NCBI GenBank assembly: GCA_964517465.1
Contig: CAZFEK010000011.1
Span: 22,832 to 86,831 of the forward strand
Source of the DNA: JACPUX01 sp964517465
GTDB lineage: Bacteria; Pseudomonadota; Gammaproteobacteria; Burkholderiales; Casimicrobiaceae
Length of the DNA stretch: 64,000 nt
Reading direction: 5' to 3'
Shown: positions 58,536 to 64,000 of the stretch, piece after piece
How the letters are laid out: every line of letters starts with the position of its first letter
How positions within the stretch are numbered: position 1 is the stretch's first letter
Position numbers and translations under genes: made by a program
Notes under the pieces: model-generated
Seen by the model: the letters and a program-made list of their open reading frames with translations, nothing else
Told to the model about the DNA's origin: nothing
Database searches by the model: none

Positions 58536-60340
58536 TGACCATGCCCCACTACCCCGGCGGGGTGTGGCTGGTTGATTTCGAGTTTCACCCCGCCAACGGC
58601 CGGGAGGGCAATCCTCCCGTGCCGGTGTGCATGGTGGCACGCGAACTGCACTCCGGCCGCACGCTTCGCTTCTGGCAACAAGAACTGGCGCGCCTCGCAA
58701 GCGCGCCGTTTCCGACTGACGAGACCGCGCTGTTCGTCGCCTATTACGCGCCGGCTGAAATGGGCTGCTTCATCGCCCTGGGTTGGCCGATGCCGGCCAA
58801 CGTGCTCGATCTGTTCATTGCCTTTCGGCGCCACACCAACGGCAAGCGGATTCCCGCCGGTAACGGACTGCTTGGCGCGCTGGCCTACTACGGCCTCGAC
58901 GCTCTTGCCGCCGACGAAAAGGACGCCATGCGCGACCTCGTTCTGCGTGGTGGGCCGTGGGATGCCGCCGAACAGCGGGCGATTCTCGACTATTGCGAAT
59001 CCGACGTGCTGGCGCTGGCGAAGCTGCTGCCCGCCATGCAGGGCGACATCGACTGGCCGCGCGCTTCACTGCAAGGGCGCTACGCCATCGCCGTGGCCCA
59101 GATCGAGGCCAATGGCGTGCCCGTCGATACCGAAGCGCTGGCGGCACTCAAAAGCGGCTGGCAGGGCATTCAGCATCGCCTGATTGCCGCCGTCGATGCC
59201 GGCTTCGGGGTGTATGAGGGCACCACGTTCAAGCTGGAGCGCTTCGAGCGCTATCTGGCAGCCCATCGCATCGCCTGGCCGCGCCTGCCGTCTGGCGGTC
59301 TCGACTTGCAGGATGACACCTTCAAGGACATGGCGCGTATGCACCCGCAACTTTCCCCGCTGCGCGAACTGCGTGGGGCGTTATCGCAGATGCGCCTGTC
59401 TGACCTCGCCGTCGGCGACGACGGGCGCAACCGCTGCATGCTGTCGATGTTCCGCTCCAAAACCGGGCGCAACCAACCCTCGAATACCCGCTTCATCTTC
59501 GGCCCCTCGGTCTGGCTGCGCGGGCTGATCCAGCCGCCGGAAGGCCACGGGCTGGCCTACGTCGATTGGAGTCAGCAGGAATTCGGTATCGCTGCCGCGC
59601 TCTCCGGCGACACCGCCATGATGGCCGCCTACGCTTCCGGCGACCCCTATCTGGCCTTCGCCAAGCAGGCCTGTGCGGTGCCACCGGATGCCACCAAGCA
59701 CAGCCACAAATCCGTGCGCGACCAGTTCAAGGCCTGCGTGCTGGCCGTGCAATACGGCATGGGCGCCGAAAGTCTGGCTTATCGCATCAACCAGCCGACG
59801 GCGCGGGCGCGTGAGCTGCTGGACCTGCACCGCCGCACCTATCGCCGCTTCTGGGCGTGGTCGGACGGCGTGCTGCATCAAGCCCTGCTCGGCGGCCGTA
59901 TCTGGACGACGTTTGGCTGGCAACTGTTTGTCGATGACACCCCGAACGTCCGCAGCCTGTGCAATTTCCCCATGCAGGCCAACGGCGCGGAAATGCTTCG
60001 TCTGGCCAGCATCCGCCTAATCGGCGACGGCGTGCGTGTGTGCGCCCCGGTGCATGACGCAATCCTGATCGAGGCCCCGCTGGCCGAACTGGATGCCGTG
60101 GTGGCGCATACGCAGTCCGTCATGCGCGCTGCGAGTGCCGCCGTGCTGGGCGGTTTCATGCTCGAAAGTGACGCCAAGATCGTGCGTGCCCCCGAGCGCT
60201 ACATGGACGAGCGCGGCACAACGATGTGGAACATGGTGATGGCCGAGCTTGGCCTCGACACCCGAAAAGTCGGCGCTGGCGAGACGGCACCGCCAGCCGT
60301 AACCTGTCCTGCGGCGGGACAGCAACCTGTCCCCGCGTAG
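58535..60340 (+). CDS. Family-A DNA polymerase with N-terminal 3'-5' exonuclease-like domain
   Basis: The product has 601 residues. The N-terminal exonuclease-like domain (about 8-170) shows VDFEF (Exo I D-x-E) and YCESDVLALAKLL (Exo III). Exo II is weak. The polymerase domain (about 200-560) has motif A YVDWSQQEFGIAAALSGD, motif B RDQFKACVLAVQYGMGAESLAYRI (Arg, Lys, Tyr) and motif C VCAPVHDAILIEAP. No 5'-3' nuclease is present. It resembles phage or plasmid family-A replicases more than chromosomal PolA. Its role is presumably element replication or repair. Confidence 0.93.
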   Translation: MTMPHYPGGVWLVDFEFHPANGREGNPPVPVCMVARELHSGRTLRFWQQELARLASAPFPTDETALFVAYYAPAEMGCFIALGWPMPANVLDLFIAFRRHTNGKRIPAGNGLLGALAYYGLDALAADEKDAMRDLVLRGGPWDAAEQRAILDYCESDVLALAKLLPAMQGDIDWPRASLQGRYAIAVAQIEANGVPVDTEALAALKSGWQGIQHRLIAAVDAGFGVYEGTTFKLERFERYLAAHRIAWPRLPSGGLDLQDDTFKDMARMHPQLSPLRELRGALSQMRLSDLAVGDDGRNRCMLSMFRSKTGRNQPSNTRFIFGPSVWLRGLIQPPEGHGLAYVDWSQQEFGIAAALSGDTAMMAAYASGDPYLAFAKQACAVPPDATKHSHKSVRDQFKACVLAVQYGMGAESLAYRINQPTARARELLDLHRRTYRRFWAWSDGVLHQALLGGRIWTTFGWQLFVDDTPNVRSLCNFPMQANGAEMLRLASIRLIGDGVRVCAPVHDAILIEAPLAELDAVVAHTQSVMRAASAAVLGGFMLESDAKIVRAPERYMDERGTTMWNMVMAELGLDTRKVGAGETAPPAVTCPAAGQQPVPA

Positions 60341-60370
60341 GCCACCCGTACAGTCTTATCTATTGTCTAT

Positions 60371-60745
60371 ATGACTATCCCCAGACTCAGGCCGCGCAAA
60401 ACGGTCGATCCCGACATCGGGCCGGTGAAACGGTTGCGCTACAACGCCGACACCGGGACGCATGAAGAGTCGGCGCCGGTGGAAAAATTCATCAAGGGAC
60501 CGATCCCACTGGACTGGATTTCGCGCGCAAATGCGCTGCCGGGAAAGGTCGGGGCGGTTGGTTTGGCCTTGTGGTTTCTGGCCGGTGTGCAGGGTTCGCG
60601 CACCGTGAAGTTGACGGGGGAGGTGGAGCGGATTGCAGGGTGTGGCAGGAAGGCCATCTACAGCGCTTTGCGTTTGATGGCTACCAAAGGGTTGATTCTT
60701 GTCGACATGCGGCGCGGCAGGCGAGCGGTGGTTACGTTACGGTAG
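60371..60745 (+). CDS. Element-encoded winged-helix-like protein (124 residues)
   Basis: The product starts MTIPRLRPRKTVDPDIGPVKRLRYN. The C-terminal part (VGLALWFLAGVQGSRTVKLTGEVERIAGCGRKAIYSALRLMATKGLILVDMRRGRRAVVTL) reads as a winged helix-turn-helix with recognition helix RKAIYSALRLMATKG. It may control element genes or replication. It follows the polymerase gene by 30 bases. The family is not recognised with certainty. Confidence 0.75.
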   Translation: MTIPRLRPRKTVDPDIGPVKRLRYNADTGTHEESAPVEKFIKGPIPLDWISRANALPGKVGAVGLALWFLAGVQGSRTVKLTGEVERIAGCGRKAIYSALRLMATKGLILVDMRRGRRAVVTLR

Positions 60746-60822
60746 GCATCCAGGGCGGTCTGTTTGTGTCCGTTACAATCCAGGCGCATAATCTCACGAA
60801 TAACATTTCAGGAAGCAAGGAT

Positions 60823-61098
60823 ATGTGGATTGCCAATCCAAGGCCGGGAAATCTCGTGCCAAACAGCATCGTGAGCATCTTTCTCGATGATGGTTTCCGG
60901 TATCGCTTCAAATGCATTGTCACGAAGTTGGGCGGGGGATCAGTCACGTTGAAGGTGGATGGGATCTTTGCTGATGACGATGGCACTGAAGTGAGCGGCG
61001 GTGACGTGTGCACGCAGTATTTAGATCAGGCCATCACCGCGCCAGTCAATGTCGTTTGGCCGGCAGAAGCGACTTTCGCCATGGTTTCCGGTTTGTGA
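60823..61098 (+). CDS. Small hypothetical protein (91 residues)
   Basis: ATG at 60823 with AGGAAGCAAGG upstream. The product (MWIANPRPGNLVPNSIVSIFLDDGFRYRFKCIVTKLGGGSVTLKVDGIFADDDGTEVSG) is an apparent small beta barrel without signal peptide. A longer in-frame start upstream overlaps the previous gene. No family recognised. It begins the lower-GC stretch. Confidence 0.55.
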   Translation: MWIANPRPGNLVPNSIVSIFLDDGFRYRFKCIVTKLGGGSVTLKVDGIFADDDGTEVSGGDVCTQYLDQAITAPVNVVWPAEATFAMVSGL

Positions 61099-61106
61099 AG
61101 TTCGGT

Positions 61107-61919
61107 ATGCCGGCAAGTTGTTTCATCCGGACTTGGCGAATTCTGGTTGTCTCGGCATTTATTGCCAATGCAATGGGGGTGCATGGCGCTTTTGCACAAA
61201 CCAGCGTGCCGAGTAAGCAGGCTTGGATAAACAAGGCAAACGCCACCATTCGTGCGGATGAAATGGTTGTAGCCATCGTTGGCATCCAGAAAGGGCATCC
61301 GCGTTTCGGCGCATTTGAAATGGGGTTCGAGCGGATGTTCAGTAGTCGTCCACTGCTTGGCGCCATGTATGACGCGCTTCAAGAAAATTCATTGCTAGAC
61401 GCAAACCCTGGGATGGTCCAGAGGTATATCCAACAGTGGATCGCGTCCGTGGGACGCCGGGGAATGCTCCGCCTCGATACTGACGATTTGGAAGTCATGC
61501 TATTGGCGCGCCTTGGCTATTTTGAAAGCATCCCGCCAAGCGAATGCGGGAAAATGCTGAAAGCAGACGCGATAGACAACAAAGGGTTTTACCGATGGTT
61601 AGCGCGGCGAGCATCAGATCGCCCGGTTCTGGATTTTCTGCGCGTAGTCACAGAGGCTCTAGAGCGAGAGATACAGGATAGAAATACGAAAGAGGTTATT
61701 ACTGAGCGACAAATGGAATTGAGTGGCGAGCTGATTTTCGAGCGCCTCGCTAAGAGCAAGGGCAAACAGAAGGCGATTGCAATTACTCAAGCGGTTACTG
61801 CGCCAAAGTCCGCTGTTGATACCGAATTATGTGAAGCCGCGAAAGCATTCTGGATCGCTGCATTGCAGTCAAAGGGCGAGACTCGGCGATGGGCTATCCG
61901 TGGAATATTTACACCTTGA
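61107..61919 (+). CDS. Secreted hypothetical protein (270 residues)
   Basis: ATG at 61107, 9 bases after the previous stop. A signal peptide (ILVVSAFIANAMGVHGAFAQT) ends about residue 31. The rest is helical (YIQQWIASVGRRGMLRLDTDDLEVMLLARLGYFESIPPSECGKML ... FYRWLARRASDRPVLDFLRVVTEAL) with two Cys (about 151 and 249). AT-rich relative to the backbone. Function unknown. It may be cargo with the next two secreted genes. Confidence 0.7.
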   Translation: MPASCFIRTWRILVVSAFIANAMGVHGAFAQTSVPSKQAWINKANATIRADEMVVAIVGIQKGHPRFGAFEMGFERMFSSRPLLGAMYDALQENSLLDANPGMVQRYIQQWIASVGRRGMLRLDTDDLEVMLLARLGYFESIPPSECGKMLKADAIDNKGFYRWLARRASDRPVLDFLRVVTEALEREIQDRNTKEVITERQMELSGELIFERLAKSKGKQKAIAITQAVTAPKSAVDTELCEAAKAFWIAALQSKGETRRWAIRGIFTP

Positions 61920-61938
61920 TTCAAATTGGGAGTGGGAG

Positions 61939-62373
61939 ATGAGTCGTATCTTTGGTGCTATGAAACTCCATGCGACATTGGCTTTATTGCTGTTCTCTTC
62001 ACAAGCACTTTATGCAGATGCGATGTGGGAGCCTTGGAATAAAACCGAAGACGGGGACTGGTACTTACTCAAGGACTCTGTTGAGTATGACAAAGGATCT
62101 GCAACCGTGTGGATGATGAAAAATTTCAAATCCGAAAAGTCAGCCAACAACGGGGCTCGTTATCGCTCGATACGTATCCAGTACCAATACGATTGCTCAG
62201 GATTTTCACAAAGGCCCATCTGGGTTAAAGGATATGAAAACCAGATGGGCACCGGTGTCGAAGTGTTTTCCGACTATGTGGGTTACGACTCCAAGCCGAC
62301 CGTTTATTCACCATCGGACTGGGCGGAAAGCTACGCGAGATTCTGTAAGCGAAAGTGGGAAATCTGGAAGTAA
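61939..62373 (+). CDS. Secreted surface-adhesin E-like domain protein
   Basis: The product has 144 residues from ATG 61939 (GGGAG 5 bases upstream). The signal peptide ends about LYADA (residue about 28). The mature pattern W-x..GDWYLLKDSVEYDKGSATVWMMKNF, ARYRSIRIQYQYDCS, EVFSDY and the final WAESYARFCKRKW, with a Cys pair, fits the small secreted domain known from surface-adhesin protein E. It is AT-rich cargo next to a Rap1a/Tai-like gene. Confidence 0.75.
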   Translation: MSRIFGAMKLHATLALLLFSSQALYADAMWEPWNKTEDGDWYLLKDSVEYDKGSATVWMMKNFKSEKSANNGARYRSIRIQYQYDCSGFSQRPIWVKGYENQMGTGVEVFSDYVGYDSKPTVYSPSDWAESYARFCKRKWEIWK

Positions 62374-62408
62374 ATCGTAATTTGAAAGCGACTACCTCAT
62401 CGGATGAG

Positions 62409-62792
62409 ATGATGAAATTTAAATATGCACTACTGTGTTCTCTTGGGCTGTTTTGCTCGACGCCTTCGGTTGCAACATCCTATAGCCCGCTAAGCGGGAA
62501 AGATATTAAAGAGGGATATGAGGCAGTACAGAGGGTAAAGAAATCGAATGGGCGTATGACGGTAGATGACGCACTAAAGATCGGCGCACTTTACGGCTTC
62601 ATTGCTGGCATGAACTACGAGTCTTTGACTGGCAGAGAGACATTTTGCATACGCGATACAGGCATTACGCTAGAAGAGCAGATTGAGGTCATTGGAAAAC
62701 ACCTTGCAGCTTCACCCAACAAATTTGAAGCACTGCATGCAGGCCTTCTAGTCAATGATGCATTCACAAAGAAGTATCCCTGCAAGCGCTAG
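62409..62792 (+). CDS. Secreted Rap1a/Tai-like immunity-type protein
   Basis: The product has 127 residues from ATG 62409. The signal peptide ends about SVATSY (residue about 24). The mature part, ALKIGALYGFIAGMNYES, TFCIRDTGITLEEQIEVIGKHLAASP, ALHAGLLVNDAFTKKYPCKR, has the family outline GxIAGxx...FCxP/R...hP...A..L...A....FPC with the Cys pair. Known Rap1a/Tai proteins neutralise periplasmic type VI secretion amidase toxins. No toxin gene is adjacent. AT-rich cargo. Confidence 0.75.
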   Translation: MMKFKYALLCSLGLFCSTPSVATSYSPLSGKDIKEGYEAVQRVKKSNGRMTVDDALKIGALYGFIAGMNYESLTGRETFCIRDTGITLEEQIEVIGKHLAASPNKFEALHAGLLVNDAFTKKYPCKR

Positions 62793-62807
62793 ACGTGTAT
62801 TTATTGG

Positions 62808-63575
62808 CTACCAGCTCGCCGGCTTGGTAATGCCGGTTCCCGGCAGGGTGTCAGGGAAAACCGAAGCCTTCAGATGTGCAGCGTGAATGTGCCGAACGTG
62901 GCTGGCCACCGCCGCGAGCGGCTTGGCAGCCCCGAACTGTGACGGGCAAAGTAGGGTGACCGGTTTCTTGAGTTCCTGCACAACGATGCGGATGGGTTCG
63001 ACCAGATCGGTGTCGTTCGAGATGACCACGGCAGCGTCGTAGCGGCCCGCCCAGCCGTCGTTGATGAGGTGGCAGGCCAGATTGACGTCCGAGCCTTTTT
63101 CTTCCATGACATGGACCAGCGCCTTGACCGCATCGGGCGCGGGCTGGCGAACCTTGTTGCCCTTGCCGTACTTGCCGACAGGCAGCGATTCACGCTGATT
63201 GCCATTGACGGTAGCATCCGGATCGACCGGATAGCTTCCGGGCGCGAGCGTAGTCGGGCCGCTGCCATGTTGAATCGCCCGGTCGCCAACGGGCAGATTG
63301 AGCACGGGGCGCCAAACGGCCTTGGCCAGAAATTGCCCGAAGAAAAGCTCGACCTCCGGTAGCGTCCGCAAGGCGTTGTAATAGATTTGCTGGCGCCGGG
63401 GCTGGTCGGGGTCCGTAATGCCGGAAACGCGCGCCGTGTAGTACTTGAGTTTTTCGACGACGATGCCGGCAGGCATTGCGGCTTCGGTGAGCGCCTTGAT
63501 GTCGAGCCATTTGCAGCCGGAATCGCGGATGGCGTAATAGAGGTTGAAGCCGTCGATATAGACCCAGGTGCGCAT
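62808..63575 (-). CDS. NYN-domain (PIN-like) putative RNase
   Basis: The product has 255 residues from ATG 63575. The NYN motif VYIDGFNLYYAIRDSG is at the start, with DVNLACHLINDGWAGRYDAAVVISNDTDLVEPIRIV (acidic DxD-type site) at about 165-200, and a C-terminal LCPSQFGAAKPLAAVASHVRHI. NYN proteins are predicted Mg2+-dependent RNases. It is the only minus-strand gene with the small frame upstream of it and converges on the AT-rich cargo. Its role could be defence or regulation in the element (inference). Confidence 0.9.
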   Translation of the reverse strand: MRTWVYIDGFNLYYAIRDSGCKWLDIKALTEAAMPAGIVVEKLKYYTARVSGITDPDQPRRQQIYYNALRTLPEVELFFGQFLAKAVWRPVLNLPVGDRAIQHGSGPTTLAPGSYPVDPDATVNGNQRESLPVGKYGKGNKVRQPAPDAVKALVHVMEEKGSDVNLACHLINDGWAGRYDAAVVISNDTDLVEPIRIVVQELKKPVTLLCPSQFGAAKPLAAVASHVRHIHAAHLKASVFPDTLPGTGITKPASW

Positions 63576-63752
63576 GCCAACTCCAGAAAGGCAAAGGGCC
63601 ACACCCGAAGATGTGACCCCTTGAGCCGACAGCACGCTGCCAGCGGGTATGTGCAGGGGATTATATACGCAGTGCGGGGATTGCGATAGACCGCCTTGGA
63701 CCGCTCCGTCACGGCGCTTGCCAACCCCAACCCCGCAAGCCCCGCGCCCTCG

Positions 63753-63911
63753 CTACCGCATCCCATCCTGAACCACGCCGTCGCGCATAAAGCCGCGCCA
63801 CGGCTTTGTCGCGTTCGGCAAACGCCGCCCGGTCACGACGGTCACTTGCAAAAAATTACCGCCAACGCCACTTTCCGCCGCTTCCGCCTTCAGCCAGTAA
63901 GGCTGGCTCAT
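63753..63911 (-). CDS. Small protein (52 residues) upstream of the NYN gene
   Basis: ATG at 63911 is preceded by CTGGAG. The product opens MSQPYWLKAEAAESGVGGNFL and ends FMRDGVVQDGMR, with GRRLPNATKPWRGF between. It has no signal peptide or membrane segment. A stop lies in frame upstream, so the start is bounded. I do not recognise a family. The 177 bases between it and the NYN gene show no other frame. Small genes of this size next to element nucleases can be regulators or antitoxins (inference). Confidence 0.45.
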   Translation of the reverse strand: MSQPYWLKAEAAESGVGGNFLQVTVVTGRRLPNATKPWRGFMRDGVVQDGMR

Positions 63912-64000
63912 GGCTCCAGCGGCTACGCCGGCAAACCCGCACGAACTGTCCGGCTGTCACGCCGCTTGCCCTCGCTGCGGCCTACATAACGCCGCATTAT

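Larger units (their letters stand above)
55268..64000. mobile_element. Integrative element at trpG (right end outside window)
   Basis: The left boundary is taken as the base after the trpG codon-7 break. Contents: a P4-type tyrosine integrase at the end next to the boundary, AlpA-like regulator, family-A polymerase, hypotheticals, secreted cargo with lower GC, and a NYN protein. No plasmid-transfer or capsid genes are seen in the visible 8.7 kb, so whether it is a genomic island, ICE or prophage remnant cannot be told. The right end and repeat of the attachment core lie beyond 64000. Confidence 0.75.

Noticed and set aside
63696..63989. Plus-strand frame of 97 codons at the window end
   Set aside because: Pro/Arg/Ser-rich content. 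The opposite strand offers a 52-residue frame with a better start and composition.

Overview
This is a GC-rich proteobacterial chromosome segment. Several blocks point to a betaproteobacterium: gpsA-SH3-secB-grxC-rhodanese back to back with gpmI-envC-ctpA, slmA next to argB, a hyb-type [NiFe]-hydrogenase, and an IPTL-CTERM-like segment. The order (Rhodocyclales, Nitrosomonadales or Burkholderiales) cannot be fixed by eye. The first 55 kb are chromosomal backbone and accessory clusters. From about 55.27 kb to the window end lies an integrated mobile element, part of which (about 60.8-62.8 kb) is clearly more AT-rich.

Layout. 0-6.3 kb: the end of a TPR protein, a lectin-like secreted protein and a TPR-secretin lipoprotein, divergent from two more secreted proteins. 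The divergent region holds three GCGTTTG-N4-GCGTTTG sites. 6.4-13 kb: a hydrogenase-2 operon on the minus strand (hybO-A-B-C, a terminator-like hairpin, then hybD-hypC-hybE). 13.3-16.7 kb: an orphan HigA-like regulator, a well-formed sigma-54 promoter with a small unknown gene, and a LytS/LytTR two-component pair. 16.9-26.8 kb: housekeeping genes (gpsA, secB, grxC, gpmI, envC, ctpA, moeB, slmA, argB). 26.9-37.3 kb: a giant Ig/beta-helix surface protein followed by three tandem tail-collar (microcystin-dependent type) proteins, a Tat substrate and an acetyltransferase. 37.5-47 kb: miaB, a metzincin-like protease, a GST, an ECF sigma factor with a TPR Ser/Thr kinase, and a DUF5648 protein. 47.1-52.2 kb: an NMT1/SsuA-type ABC transporter and hutU, with a divergent hutC and two operators. 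52.3-55.2 kb: a GAF-GGDEF protein with a tandem duplication, then trpE. 55.3-64 kb: the mobile element, with tyrosine integrase, AlpA-like regulator, family-A DNA polymerase, secreted cargo including a Rap1a/Tai-like protein, and a NYN nuclease.

Most notable observations. (1) trpG is cut after its seventh codon directly behind trpE, and the mobile element begins there. (2) Three PhoB/SARP-like direct-repeat sites lie in the secretin-lectin locus. (3) GC-rich hairpin repeats sit in frame inside two genes, hybE (111-bp period) and gpsA (about 126 bp). (4) A perfect 42-bp tandem duplication lies immediately after the GGDEF motif of a diguanylate cyclase. (5) The giant protein carries its IPTL-CTERM-like segment near the N terminus and shares an apparent operon with three collar proteins. 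(6) The element encodes its own family-A polymerase.

Limits: all family names come from reading motifs, without database searches. No rRNA, tRNA or CRISPR array was recognised, though a tRNA could be missed by eye.
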